32,939 nucleotides of DNA from Sulfuricaulis sp. Lineage in GTDB: Bacteria > Pseudomonadota > Gammaproteobacteria > Acidiferrobacterales > Sulfurifustaceae. The notes under the pieces were generated by a model. It searched no databases. It had not been told where the DNA came from and saw only the letters and a program-made list of their open reading frames with translations. Location of the stretch: the NCBI GenBank assembly GCA_024654125.1, contig JANLIC010000032.1:1-32939 (forward strand), in the 5' to 3' direction. Both the position numbers and the translations under genes were made by a program. Shown piece after piece: positions 1 through 7,948 of the stretch (position 1 is the first letter of the stretch; each line of letters begins with the position of its first letter).

Positions 1-1006
1 CCTTGGCGGCCATCGCCGCCAGTTCCTGGCCGATGCGTTCCGGGACGTTGTTTTTCACTTCCGCCATGGCTCCGAGGATGGCATGTTCGAAGGCTAGCAC
101 GTCGGCCCCGCCATGACTCTTGATGACGGTACCATTGAGCCCGATCAGCGTCGCGCCGTTGTAGCGACGCGGATCCACGCGTTTTTTGAACGCCTGCAAT
201 ACCGGCAGTGACACGAACGCGGATAACCGGGTCAACAGGTTGCGTTTGAATTCCTGTTTTATGTAATGCGTGATCATCCGCGCCAGTCCCTCGCTGGTCT
301 TCAGCATGACGTTCCCGACGAAACCGTCACACACGACGACGTCCAAGTCACCCGTATAGATCTCGTCGCCTTCGACGAATCCGACATAATTCAAAGAACT
401 GACACGCAAGAGTTCATGGGTTTTCTTGACGGACTCATTTCCTTTGATGTCTTCTTCGCCGATATTGAGCAGGCCCACGCGCGGTCGGGGTTTGCCCTCG
501 ACAGCGCTGACGAGAATGGAGCCCATGATGGCGAATTGCAGAAGCTGCTCCGGCGTACAATCCACGTTGGCGCCCAGATCGAGCACATGCACGTGGTCAT
601 GCATGGTCGGCAAGGCCGTGATAATGGCCGGCCGATCGATGCCCGGAAGCGTCTTGAGTACAAAGCGCGCGGTCGCCATGAGCGCGCCTGTGTTGCCGGC
701 GGAGACAACCGCCTGGGCGGCGCCTTCCTTGACAAGATTGATGGCCACGCGCATGGAGGAGTTTTTCTTGTTGCGCAGCGCCTGCGCGGGCGGTTCGTCC
801 ATGCTGACGATTTCAGAGGCATGATGAACGGTGAGATGTTCGCTCATAGCTGCCTGATGGCGCCGGAACTCGGCTTCGATGGCTTCCTGCCGGCCGACAA
901 GAATGAGTTTTATCGCCGATTGATGTTTCAGCGTTTGGAGGGCTGCGGGCACGGTGACACTCACACCGTGATCACCCCCCATGGCGTCGAGGGCAATCGT
1001 GATCAC
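1..1006 (-). CDS. plsX: Phosphate acyltransferase PlsX (partial, C-terminus off the left edge)
   Basis: PlsX makes acyl-phosphate from acyl-ACP, feeding PlsY in phospholipid synthesis; it is a peripheral membrane enzyme. The minus strand reads [20 protein letters not shown] at the N-terminus, then [40 protein letters not shown] and [10 protein letters not shown], all hallmarks of the family. About 335 residues are visible against roughly 350 in E. coli, so only the tail is missing. The start is GTG at 1006: an in-frame TGA lies ten codons upstream and no ATG intervenes before the conserved N-terminus. The Shine-Dalgarno is weak. It lies downstream of rpmF in the classic yceD-rpmF-plsX order; the fab genes that usually follow would be beyond the edge. 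The 235-bp gap to rpmF holds a 15-bp inverted repeat. Function is very sure, start fairly sure. Confidence 0.96.
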   Translation of the reverse strand, partial: MITIALDAMGGDHGVSVTVPAALQTLKHQSAIKLILVGRQEAIEAEFRRHQAAMSEHLTVHHASEIVSMDEPPAQALRNKKNSSMRVAINLVKEGAAQAVVSAGNTGALMATARFVLKTLPGIDRPAIITALPTMHDHVHVLDLGANVDCTPEQLLQFAIMGSILVSAVEGKPRPRVGLLNIGEEDIKGNESVKKTHELLRVSSLNYVGFVEGDEIYTGDLDVVVCDGFVGNVMLKTSEGLARMITHYIKQEFKRNLLTRLSAFVSLPVLQAFKKRVDPRRYNGATLIGLNGTVIKSHGGADVLAFEHAILGAMAEVKNNVPERIGQELAAMAAK

Positions 1007-1045
1007 GTTCTCACGACCCTGATCGGTTCCGGATCAATCCGCCAA

Positions 1046-1135
1046 TATTGATCCGGCATGAACCATGTTGGAGGGAGAAATGCACGGAAAAATATTCTTG
1101 TGCTTTCATGGGGCAGTCAACATGCCGGATCAATA
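1046..1135. repeat. 15-bp inverted repeat in the rpmF-plsX leader
   Basis: The arms 1046-1060 (TATTGATCCGGCATG) and 1121-1135 are exact reverse complements separated by 60 bp. A shorter related copy, CCGGATCAAT, lies at 1029-1038 and pairs with ATTGATCC inside the left arm. The structure lies in the untranslated gap just upstream of the plsX start. It could be an RNA hairpin that tunes plsX expression, a regulator site, or a tiny mobile element. Confidence 0.6.
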
Positions 1136-1241
1136 ATAAAATTCATCACGATTGTCCGAAGATTATGGCGGAAAATGGCACGTCCCAAATCCCGATTACA
1201 GAAATCAGATCAGCGACATTGCCAAACGGATACACGCCGTC

Positions 1242-1424
1242 TCAATTTTCCGATTTGGTGTCCAGCACCTTGCGGCCACGATAGTATCCGTCGACGGTGA
1301 CATGATGGCGGCGATGGGTTTCACCGCTCGTCTTGTCTACCGAAAGCGCCGACTTCTTAAGGGAGTCATGCGAACGGCGCATCCCGCGGCGGGAGGGTGA
1401 TACTCGGCTTTTCTGTACGGCCAT
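1242..1424 (-). CDS. rpmF: 50S ribosomal protein L32
   Basis: This 60-residue basic protein starts [20 protein letters not shown], the invariant L32 N-terminus, and ends in the typical [11 protein letters not shown] segment. L32 is a small protein of the large ribosomal subunit near the peptidyl-transferase exit side. The [12 protein letters not shown] segment matches the proteobacterial form without a four-cysteine zinc ribbon (no Cys is present). It lies 34 bp downstream of yceD and upstream of plsX, an order conserved across gammaproteobacteria and normally co-transcribed, so the strong promoter upstream of yceD probably drives all three. Length and start are as expected. Confidence 0.97.
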   Translation of the reverse strand: MAVQKSRVSPSRRGMRRSHDSLKKSALSVDKTSGETHRRHHVTVDGYYRGRKVLDTKSEN

Positions 1425-1458
1425 GGCAAATCCTCGTCACGTTAGATAATAAACGGTA

Positions 1459-1992
1459 CTACCTGGTTTTCTTCATCTTTCTCAGCACGGCAAACGGGTT
1501 TTTCTCTTCCTGACCGATGTGTCCGTCGCGCACCACATAAGACCTGGCCGGACACCGGTTCGGTTCATGCATCGGCACCATCGGCAGTGCCAGTAGTAAC
1601 TCATCCTCCACCAGGGTGCTCAATGAAAGCGGCTTGTCCACCACCAGGACGTCCGTGTCATCTTCGTGCGCCGCCAAGCGCTCTCCCGCCTTCATCAGGA
1701 TCAGCCAGGGCGAGGCCTCCAGGTTCAGGTCCATCGCTTCCAGGCATCGCTGGCAACTGACCCGCAAGCGCACGTGCAAGTCCCCGTGCATCAGGAAAAT
1801 TTTTTCGCCTACCGACCGCTCAAAGGAAAGATCGACGAGAACATCTCCCGACCCATCAAGACTCCCTTGTGAAATCCGCGGCATGCTTCTCAGCGGAAGG
1901 GTGCCCGTCAGGTGCGCACCCCGCTCTGCCAACTGTATCGGATCGATGCTCTCCGGTAACTGTCCGTGCAGTTCCTTCCAGGATGACGACAT
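1459..1992 (-). CDS. yceD: YceD family protein (DUF177, 23S rRNA accumulation protein)
   Basis: This 177-residue protein belongs to the YceD/DUF177 family, which is linked genetically to rpmF and in E. coli to 23S rRNA accumulation; its molecular activity is not settled. The diagnostic part is the central cysteine motif RVSCQRCLEAMD, followed by an acidic stretch (HEDDTDVLVVD), LVEDELLLALPMVP and NRCP. The C-terminus NPFAVLRKMKK is also typical. The ATG at 1992 has a strong Shine-Dalgarno (GAGGGGA) just upstream; an in-frame start at 2046 would add 18 atypical residues with no ribosome site. It is the first gene of the yceD-rpmF-plsX operon and lies directly below a near-consensus promoter. 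Confidence 0.93.
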   Translation of the reverse strand: MSSSWKELHGQLPESIDPIQLAERGAHLTGTLPLRSMPRISQGSLDGSGDVLVDLSFERSVGEKIFLMHGDLHVRLRVSCQRCLEAMDLNLEASPWLILMKAGERLAAHEDDTDVLVVDKPLSLSTLVEDELLLALPMVPMHEPNRCPARSYVVRDGHIGQEEKNPFAVLRKMKKTR

Positions 1993-2087
1993 AAATCCCC
2001 TCACAGGGCCGAAATTGCCTCCGAACCGTACACTAAGCGACCGCACCCGGCGGATTCTGCGGTCGGCCAGCCGGATGCAGGCCGCGC

Positions 2088-2116
2088 ATCATATATTTGC
2101 TGCAAACTCGTGTCAA
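2088..2116 (-). promoter_or_regulatory. Strong sigma70-type promoter for yceD-rpmF-plsX
   Basis: Reading the minus strand, TTGACA (2116-2111) is followed by a 17-base spacer and TATGAT (2093-2088): a perfect -35 and a 5/6 -10 at ideal spacing. Transcription would start near 2080, about 90 bases before the yceD ATG. It lies back to back with the pycA promoter. Confidence 0.8.
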
Positions 2117-2154
2117 AATAGGGTATTAGGGCTGTCGGCGGACAGCAAATCCTG

Positions 2155-2183
2155 TTGACAGTATCGCCCCCTTTCCGTAAAAA
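2155..2183 (+). promoter_or_regulatory. Probable sigma70-type promoter for pycA-pycB
   Basis: TTGACA at 2155-2160, a 17-base spacer and TAAAAA at 2178-2183 form a credible promoter with a start near 2190. Its -35 box overlaps an in-frame upstream TTG at 2155, which argues against translation starting there and favours the TTG at 2236. Confidence 0.65.
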
Positions 2184-2235
2184 CGAGGCGCGGTGCCCTG
2201 CCGGGCGCCGGGCGGACATTTCTGCGGAGTTCAGC

Positions 2236-3654
2236 TTGATCGAGAAAATTCTGATTGCCAACCGCGGCGAAATCGCGGTGCGCGTGGTGCGCGCCTGCGC
2301 CGAAATGGGCATCAAATCCGTCGCCATCTATACCGATGCTGACCGCCATGCCTTGCACGTCAAAAAGGCGGATGAGGCGTATAACGTCGGCCCCGACCCC
2401 GTGGGCGGCTACCTCAATGCCCACCGCATCGTGAACCTGGCAGTCGCGAGCGGTTGCGACGCCCTCCATCCCGGTTACGGCTTTCTATCGGAAAATCCCC
2501 AACTGACCGAAATCTGCACCCGGCGCGACATCATCTATATCGGTCCGACCGTGGACGCGATCCGGCGCATGGGCGACAAAACCCAGGCGCGCGCCGCCAT
2601 GATCGCCGCCGGGGTGCCGGTGGTACCGGGCAGCGAGGGCAATCTCAAGGATATCAACGAAGCCGTGAAGCTGGCCAAAAAAATCGGCTACCCGGTAATG
2701 CTGAAGGCCACCTCGGGTGGCGGCGGGCGCGGCATTCGCCGCTGCCACGACGAGGACGAGCTCACGCGCGCCTATGATCGTGTCGTCTCCGAAGCCACCA
2801 AGGCTTTCGGCTCTGCCTCCGTGTTCCTGGAGAAGGCCATCGTCAACCCGCGACATATCGAGGTGCAGGTGCTCGGCGACAAAGAAGGCAACATCATCCA
2901 CTTGTTCGAGCGCGACTGCTCTATCCAGCGACGCCACCAAAAACTGATAGAAATCGCCCCTTCCCCCCAGCTCACCGAAAAGCAGCGCGCCGCGGTATGC
3001 GAGCTTGGAGTGCGCGCGGCCAAATGTGTCAATTACCAGAATGCGGGAACCGTTGAATTTCTGTTCGACCAGGAAGGGAGGTTTTACTTCATGGAAATGA
3101 ACACCCGCCTGCAAGTGGAGCACACCGTCACGGAACAGATCACCGGCGTGGATATCGTGCAGGAACAGATCCGCATTGCCGAGGGCCAACCGCTTTCCTA
3201 CATGCAAGACCAGATCCAGCGTCGTGGCTACGCGATCCAGTTCCGCATCAATGCCGAGGACCCGAAGAACGACTTCCTGCCGAGCTACGGCCGCATCACG
3301 CGCTATTACGCCCCGGGCGGCCCGGGCGTGCGCACCGATGCCGCCATCTACTCCGGCTATGAATTTCCGCCGCATTACGACTCCATGTGCGCCAAACTCA
3401 CGGTGTGGGCGCTCACCTGGGACAAGGCCCTGGCGCGCGCACGGCGCGCGCTGCTCGACATGGGCGTGCACGGCGTGAAAACGACAAAGCCCTTTTATCT
3501 GGAAATACTCGGCACCCCGGAATTCCGGGACGGGAAGTTCGACACTGGGTTCATTGAAAAGCACCCGGAACTGCTAAACTATTCGATCCGCCGTCCGCCC
3601 GCCGACCTGGCGGCGGCCATCGGTGCCGCGATCGCGGCGCATCACGGTCTGTAG
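2236..3654 (+). CDS. pycA: Biotin carboxylase subunit of two-subunit pyruvate carboxylase (PycA/AccC type)
   Basis: This ATP-grasp biotin carboxylase charges biotin with bicarbonate at the cost of ATP. It begins IEKILIANRGEIAVRVVRAC, the standard biotin-carboxylase N-terminus. It carries the glycine-rich ATP loop KATSGGGGRGIR near residue 157 and the catalytic EMNTRLQVEH near residue 287, matching E. coli AccC positions. The length of 472 residues is slightly longer than AccC (about 450) and typical of PycA subunits paired with an OadA-like partner. The start is TTG at 2236, preceded by GCGGAG; a longer in-frame reading from 2155 would run through the promoter. pycB follows 15 bp later, so the pair is one operon making oxaloacetate from pyruvate. 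A role in acetyl-CoA carboxylase is less likely because no accB is adjacent. Confidence 0.93.
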   Translation: MIEKILIANRGEIAVRVVRACAEMGIKSVAIYTDADRHALHVKKADEAYNVGPDPVGGYLNAHRIVNLAVASGCDALHPGYGFLSENPQLTEICTRRDIIYIGPTVDAIRRMGDKTQARAAMIAAGVPVVPGSEGNLKDINEAVKLAKKIGYPVMLKATSGGGGRGIRRCHDEDELTRAYDRVVSEATKAFGSASVFLEKAIVNPRHIEVQVLGDKEGNIIHLFERDCSIQRRHQKLIEIAPSPQLTEKQRAAVCELGVRAAKCVNYQNAGTVEFLFDQEGRFYFMEMNTRLQVEHTVTEQITGVDIVQEQIRIAEGQPLSYMQDQIQRRGYAIQFRINAEDPKNDFLPSYGRITRYYAPGGPGVRTDAAIYSGYEFPPHYDSMCAKLTVWALTWDKALARARRALLDMGVHGVKTTKPFYLEILGTPEFRDGKFDTGFIEKHPELLNYSIRRPPADLAAAIGAAIAAHHGL

Positions 3655-3669
3655 AAATAAAGGGAAGGC

Positions 3670-5511
3670 ATGACCTCTTCGTCAAAGAAAGTAATGGTGA
3701 CCGATCTGGTGTTGCGCGATGCGCACCAGTCGCTGCTGGCCACGCGCATGCGTACCGAGGACATGCTGCCGATCTGCGACAAACTCGACAAGGTCGGCTA
3801 TTGGTCGCTGGAGGCCTGGGGCGGCGCCACCTTCGATGCCTGCCTGCGTTTTCTGAAGGAAGATCCGTGGGAACGCCTGCGACTGCTCAAGAAAGCCCTG
3901 CCCAAGACGCCAATCCAGATGCTCTTGCGCGGCCAGAACCTGCTGGGTTATCGCCATTACTCCGACGACGTGGTCGAGGCGTTCGTGAAAAAATCAGCGG
4001 AGAACGGCGTCGACGTATTCCGCATCTTCGACGCCATGAACGACATGCGCAACATCACGGTGTCGGTCCAGGCCGTGCTCGAGGCCGGGAAGCACGCGCA
4101 AGGCGCCATCTGCTATACCACCAGCCCGGTGCACACCACCTCGCATTTCGTCGAGATCGCGCGGGAGATGGAAAAAATGGGCTGCCAGTCCATTGCTGTC
4201 AAGGACATGGCCGGACTCATCACACCGGCGCGCACCGTGGAGCTGTACCAGGCGCTGTCCAAGGCCGTGAAACTGCCGCTCGCGTTTCATTCGCACACCA
4301 CGGTGGGCGTGGCCAACATCTGCATGTACCTGGCCGTAGAGAACGGCGCGCGTCACGTCGACACGGCGATCTCCTCGCTTTCCTGGGGAACCAGTCATTC
4401 CCCGACCGAGAGCATGGTGGTCGCCCTGCGTGAAACCCCCTACGACACCGGGCTGAATCTCGAGTCGCTCCAAGAGATCGGTTTTTATTTTCGCGAGGTG
4501 CGCAAAAAATATCACCAGTTCGAGAGCGAATACGCCGAGATCGACACGCGCGTGCAAGTGAGCCAGGTGCCGGGCGGCATGATCTCGAACCTGTCGAACC
4601 AGCTCAAGGAACAGGGTGCGCTCAACCGCATGAACGAGGTGCTGGCCGAAATCCCCAAGGTGCGCGCGGACCTCGGATACCCGCCGCTGGTCACGCCGAC
4701 TTCGCAAATAGTCGGTACCCAGGCGGTACTCAATGTCCTGACTGGCAACCGTTACAAGAGCATCACCAACGAGGTGAAGCTCTATCTCCAGGGCCGCTAC
4801 GGCAAGGCACCGGGCAAAGTCAACGATTCCGTGCGCAACATGGCCATCGGCAACGATGAAGTCATTACCTGCCGCCCGGCGGACAAGATCAAGCCCGAAC
4901 TGCATCGTTTACGCGAGGAAATTGGCGAACTCGCCAAAAGCGAGGAAGATCTACTCACCTATGCCATGTTTCCGGAAATCGGGCGCAAGTTCCTCGAAGA
5001 ACGTGCCGCCGGCACCCTCGCCCCGGAAGCATTGAAGCCGCCAAAATCCGCGGCAGCGATCAGCCTCCCTGCTTACGCGCCGACGGATTTCAACGTCACG
5101 ATGCATGGCGAGACTTATCACATTCGCGTCACCGGTGCCGGTCACAAGACCGAGGAACAGCGCCCGTTCTTCGTTTCGGTGGACGGCGTGCCAGAGCAAA
5201 TCCTCATCGAAACGCTCACCGAGACCATTCCGACCGAGGCCGGCATGGTGGACACGCGCCGCGCGTCCAAGGGATCGAAGCGGCCCAAAGCCTCCAAAGA
5301 AGGCCATGTCACCAGTTCCATGCCCGGCACCATCGTGGACATCCTGGTCAAGGCCGGCGCCAAGGTGAAGGCCGGCGACCCGGTGCTGGTGATTGAGGCC
5401 ATGAAAATGGAAAACGAAGTGCCGGCCCCGGTGGCGGGCATGGTCAAGGCGGTGAATGTCGCCAAGGGCGACAGCGTCAACCCCGACGAGGCTCTGGTCG
5501 AAATAGAATAA
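3670..5511 (+). CDS. pycB: Pyruvate carboxylase subunit B / oxaloacetate decarboxylase alpha-type carboxyltransferase
   Basis: This 613-residue protein has an N-terminal HMGL-like TIM-barrel carboxyltransferase domain (VTDLVLRDAHQSLLATRMRT, then DVFRIFDAMNDMRN and AFHSHTTVGVA), a PYC_OADA conserved domain (about 320-470), a linker, and a C-terminal biotinyl domain with AMKMENE, the biotinylated lysine being Lys579. It transfers carboxyl from carboxybiotin to pyruvate. The same architecture serves the sodium-pumping oxaloacetate decarboxylase alpha subunit, but no oadB or oadG membrane partner lies nearby, and the adjacent pycA argues for pyruvate carboxylase. A good GGGAAGG ribosome site precedes the ATG. 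The gene ends 10 bp before a palindromic repeat that may act as its 3' end. Confidence 0.92.
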   Translation: MTSSSKKVMVTDLVLRDAHQSLLATRMRTEDMLPICDKLDKVGYWSLEAWGGATFDACLRFLKEDPWERLRLLKKALPKTPIQMLLRGQNLLGYRHYSDDVVEAFVKKSAENGVDVFRIFDAMNDMRNITVSVQAVLEAGKHAQGAICYTTSPVHTTSHFVEIAREMEKMGCQSIAVKDMAGLITPARTVELYQALSKAVKLPLAFHSHTTVGVANICMYLAVENGARHVDTAISSLSWGTSHSPTESMVVALRETPYDTGLNLESLQEIGFYFREVRKKYHQFESEYAEIDTRVQVSQVPGGMISNLSNQLKEQGALNRMNEVLAEIPKVRADLGYPPLVTPTSQIVGTQAVLNVLTGNRYKSITNEVKLYLQGRYGKAPGKVNDSVRNMAIGNDEVITCRPADKIKPELHRLREEIGELAKSEEDLLTYAMFPEIGRKFLEERAAGTLAPEALKPPKSAAAISLPAYAPTDFNVTMHGETYHIRVTGAGHKTEEQRPFFVSVDGVPEQILIETLTETIPTEAGMVDTRRASKGSKRPKASKEGHVTSSMPGTIVDILVKAGAKVKAGDPVLVIEAMKMENEVPAPVAGMVKAVNVAKGDSVNPDEALVEIE

Positions 5512-5520
5512 TATTTTCTT

Positions 5521-5624
5521 CACGCAGATAAACGCAGATGATGAATACAGATGCTCGCAGATTCGTGAATTCACCGTTCAGGAAATCCGCGTTTATCTGA
5601 GTTTTTTATCTGCGCTCATCCGCG
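5521..5624. repeat. Palindromic intergenic repeat, CGCAGATAAACGC family, copy 1
   Basis: The left arm, 5522-5540 (ACGCAGATAAACGCAGATG), is partly complementary to two right-arm stretches at 5584-5600 and 5608-5624. Related copies lie at 13161-13253, 14000-14107, 15287-15392 and 24211-24309. This one fills the pycB-maf gap and ends about 13 bp before the maf ATG, leaving no recognisable Shine-Dalgarno for maf. Confidence 0.8.
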
Positions 5625-5637
5625 GCCCCGACATTTA

Positions 5638-6219
5638 ATGCCATTAAAACTTATTCTCGCCTCATCCTCTCCCTACCGCCGCGAGCTGCTGGAGCGACTG
5701 AAAATTCCCTTCGACGTCATGGCGCCCGAGGTGGATGAAACGCCATGTCCTGGCGAGACGCCGGAAAAATTGGTGGAACGGCTGGCCGTCGAAAAGGCGC
5801 GCAAAATCGCCGCGCACAAGGCGGGAACGCTGGTGATCGGTTCGGATCAGGTGGCGGTCTACAACGGCGGCATCGTCGGCAAACCCCACACCCATGACAA
5901 AGCCGTGACACAGTTGCAATCCGCTTCCGGAAAGACCGTCACGCTCTACACCGGCTTGGCGACGGTCAACGCTGACACACAACGCGTTCAATGCGAAGTC
6001 ATTCCGTTCCGCGTCACATTCCGCGTGCTCACTGATGCGCAAATCGAGTCCTATCTGCGCAAAGAACAACCCTACTCCTGTGCCGGCAGCGTCAAGTCAG
6101 AAGGTCTGGGGATTGCCTTGCTCGAGAGATTCGAGGGAGACGATCCGAATACGCTGATTGGTTTGCCGCTCATCCGCTTGGTGCGGATGCTCGAAAACGA
6201 AGGGATAAAAGTTATATGA
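5638..6219 (+). CDS. yceF: Maf-family nucleotide pyrophosphatase, YceF type (m7GTP pyrophosphatase)
   Basis: Maf/YceF proteins hydrolyse non-canonical nucleoside triphosphates; the YceF branch prefers 7-methyl-GTP. The protein (193 residues) opens LKLILASSSPYRRELLERL and has EVDETPCPGETP, VIGSDQVA, the YceF-type CAGSVKSEGLGI, and DPNTLIGLPL near the end. These match YceF better than the dTTPase YhdE. In Pseudomonas-type genomes this gene lies between sppA and yceD in the same direction as them; here it is inverted and follows pycAB, so a local inversion or insertion has happened. The upstream repeat leaves no clear ribosome site, so coupling to pycB or leaderless initiation are open options. 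Confidence 0.93.
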   Translation: MPLKLILASSSPYRRELLERLKIPFDVMAPEVDETPCPGETPEKLVERLAVEKARKIAAHKAGTLVIGSDQVAVYNGGIVGKPHTHDKAVTQLQSASGKTVTLYTGLATVNADTQRVQCEVIPFRVTFRVLTDAQIESYLRKEQPYSCAGSVKSEGLGIALLERFEGDDPNTLIGLPLIRLVRMLENEGIKVI

Positions 6220-6223
6220 ATTC

Positions 6224-6337
6224 TTGCCGCAAAGACGCAAAGGACGCAAAGAAAAACGATTAGCAGTTAAAGCTGTCCCGGTTTTATTCTCCGATTATCT
6301 TTGCGTTATCTTCGCGCTCTTTGCGCCTTTGCGGCAG
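6224..6337. repeat. Palindromic repeat between convergent maf and sppA (CGCAAAGACGCAAAGG type)
   Basis: The left arm, 6225-6243 (TGCCGCAAAGACGCAAAGG), is largely complementary to the right arm, 6319-6336, which ends CTTTGCGGCA. It lies between the converging 3' ends of maf and sppA and could serve as a transcript-end hairpin for both. I see no second copy in the window. Confidence 0.75.
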
Positions 6338-6343
6338 ATTTTC

Positions 6344-7327
6344 TTATTTTAATACCGGGGCGCGGCCGAAGAGATCGGTGCCGAGTGTCTGCGCCATGGC
6401 TGTACCCAGTCGCCGCGCAAACCGGTCGAAAACGTTTTCCCGATGAGTGTAATCCACGATTTCTTCCGCGCCGATGATCTCGCGCGCCACGAAGCTGGCG
6501 CCGCCGAGGTTGTCTACCAAACCCATCTTGATAGCTTCCTCGCCGGTCCAGAATAATCCCGAATACATGTCTTTGGTTTCTTTCAATGCATCGCCGCGGC
6601 CCTGGCGCACCGTGTCGATGAATTGCTTGTGAATCTCGGCGAGCATTTGCTGGGCATGTTTCACTTCTCCGGGCTTCACAGGTCCGAAGGAATCGAGAAA
6701 ACCCTTGTGCTCACCGGCGGTAAGGAGACGTCGCTCCACGCCGAGTTTCTTCATGGAGTCCACGAAGCCGAAACCGTTCATGAGCACGCCGATGGAACCG
6801 ACGACGCTCGCCTTGTCGGCATAGATTTTGTCGGCGGCCGCGACGACGTAGTAGCAGCCCGAAGCACACACGTCGCCAATAACAGCGTACAGCGGTACCT
6901 TCGGATATTTCGTGCGCAAGCGTTTTATTTCATCGTTGATATAGCCGGCCTGCACCGGACTCCCGCCGGGGCTGTTGGCGCGCAGAACGATCCCCTGGGT
7001 TGATTTATTTTCAAATGCGGCGCGCAAACCGGAAATGACGTTGTCGGCGTTGGCGAGACTGTCGGCGCTGATCACACCTTGCAAGTCGATGAGCGCCGTG
7101 TGACGCGACGCCAGCGCCTTGCCGCTCCAGTTGTCCGACAGCGCGATCACCAGGAGCAATACCAGGTAGGAGGCGAAGAACAGCTTGAAGAAAATGCCCC
7201 AGCGGCGCGCCCGGCGCTGTTCCGTCATCGAGGCGAACGCCAGTCGCTCGAGCAGATCGCGCTCCCAGCGCGGGGGCTTGCTATCGGCGCCGGATGATCC
7301 GGGAGCGGAGTTGCTATCGTCTGTCAT
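6344..7327 (-). CDS. sppA: Signal peptide peptidase SppA-type S49 serine protease, membrane anchored
   Basis: This 327-residue short-form SppA (one S49 domain) degrades remnant signal peptides in the inner membrane, with its active site facing the periplasm. A cytoplasmic N-terminus rich in charged residues precedes one membrane segment at about 43-63. The catalytic dyad is visible: Ser156 in GDVCASGCYYV and Lys208 in AGEHKGFLDSFGP. The usual ASGGYY is ASGCYY here, a conservative change next to the nucleophile. VLRANSPGGSPVQ and VVGSIGVLM are further family motifs. It follows the Rieske fragment by 10 bp and is conserved beside the HAD gene and rluC in gammaproteobacteria. The 3' end abuts a palindromic repeat shared with maf. 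Confidence 0.94.
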   Translation of the reverse strand: MTDDSNSAPGSSGADSKPPRWERDLLERLAFASMTEQRRARRWGIFFKLFFASYLVLLLVIALSDNWSGKALASRHTALIDLQGVISADSLANADNVISGLRAAFENKSTQGIVLRANSPGGSPVQAGYINDEIKRLRTKYPKVPLYAVIGDVCASGCYYVVAAADKIYADKASVVGSIGVLMNGFGFVDSMKKLGVERRLLTAGEHKGFLDSFGPVKPGEVKHAQQMLAEIHKQFIDTVRQGRGDALKETKDMYSGLFWTGEEAIKMGLVDNLGGASFVAREIIGAEEIVDYTHRENVFDRFARRLGTAMAQTLGTDLFGRAPVLK

Positions 7328-7337
7328 GAAAGGAGCC

Positions 7338-7948
7338 TCATGCCACGTCTGCTGAACCTACCAAGTGTATATCATCCCCCAATTTGAGCAGTATTTCGCC
7401 GTTTTCCTCGATAATGGGAAGCTTTACCAGCCCGGCACCATGACAGGGCCGCCACCGCCCGAGGCGATAGCTCTTTCGGCGGTGGCGGCCAGGCGACTCA
7501 ATGTGCGCCGTCTCTTGTGGCGGCCGGCGCCTCCCTTCGAAGGGGCTGCCAACCTTCCGAGGCGATAGCTCTTTCAGAGGTGGCAGCCGGTGCGACTCAA
7601 GGAACGCTGTCTCTTGTGGCAGCCCGGCGTACTCCTTTCGAAGGAGCTTCGCCTCGGAAAGGAGTCGCCCCCGCCCACGCAGGCGCCGCTGGCGGGGATG
7701 TAGCGCGCGCCATGTGTGGCACACAGCAGGTGTTCGCCAAAGGCATCGAAAAATTCTCCCCCCACCCAATCGAGCTCCAGGGAACGGTGTGCGCAGCGGT
7801 TGAGATAGGCATGCGCGGTGCCATTGAACCGGATTACAAAGGCAGGAGTCACCTCACCACGACGGCGCACGGCAAAACGCAAGCCGCGCCCGCGTTCAAT
7901 CAATTCGCGGCCGCGGCAGATGACAGGCCGTTTGCCTGTTGCAGCCAT
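7338..7948 (-). pseudogene. Rieske [2Fe-2S] protein gene interrupted by a tandem structured repeat
   Basis: The 5' part (7948 down to about 7670) encodes a small Rieske domain with both cluster ligand pairs, NRCAH and LLCATHGARY, followed by IPASGACVGG. The expected continuation, PCHGAGLVKLPIIEENGEI, which forms the second cluster-side loop and the last strand, appears only from about 7450 down to the stop at 7338, in a different reading frame. About 220 bp of repeat (7447-7669) separates them. As it stands the 5' frame ends at 7574 after about 30 repeat-encoded residues, giving a 124-residue truncated product that keeps the ligands but loses the proline loop. The ATG at 7948 overlaps the end of the HAD gene by 49 bp. 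Electron-transfer role is inferred; the gene is probably inactive unless the truncated domain folds. Confidence 0.85.
7447..7669. repeat. Tandem pair of structured repeats inserted in the Rieske gene (GAGGCGATAGCTCTTTC family)
   Basis: The motif GAGGCGATAGCTCTTTC occurs at 7461 and again at 7559, a 98-bp period. In the first copy the arms 7447-7459 and 7478-7490 are perfect 13-bp complements. The second copy has a 3' hairpin in which ACTCCTTT pairs with AAAGGAGT around an inner CGAAG/CTTCG stem. A third copy is at 18891-19020. The pair sits exactly between the GACVGG and PCHG codons of the Rieske gene, so it entered a functional gene. Confidence 0.88.

Noticed and set aside
2485-3564. Minus-strand open frame of about 360 codons opposite pycA
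   Set aside because: Antisense shadow of a strongly conserved biotin carboxylase.
3670-5511. Sodium-pumping oxaloacetate decarboxylase as the function of the carboxyltransferase gene
   Set aside because: No oadB or oadG partner is nearby and a biotin carboxylase subunit is directly upstream, favouring pyruvate carboxylase.
7447-7669. Short tandem repeat considered as a CRISPR array
   Set aside because: Only two units with a 98-bp period and internal hairpins; no short identical repeats with unique spacers and no cas genes.
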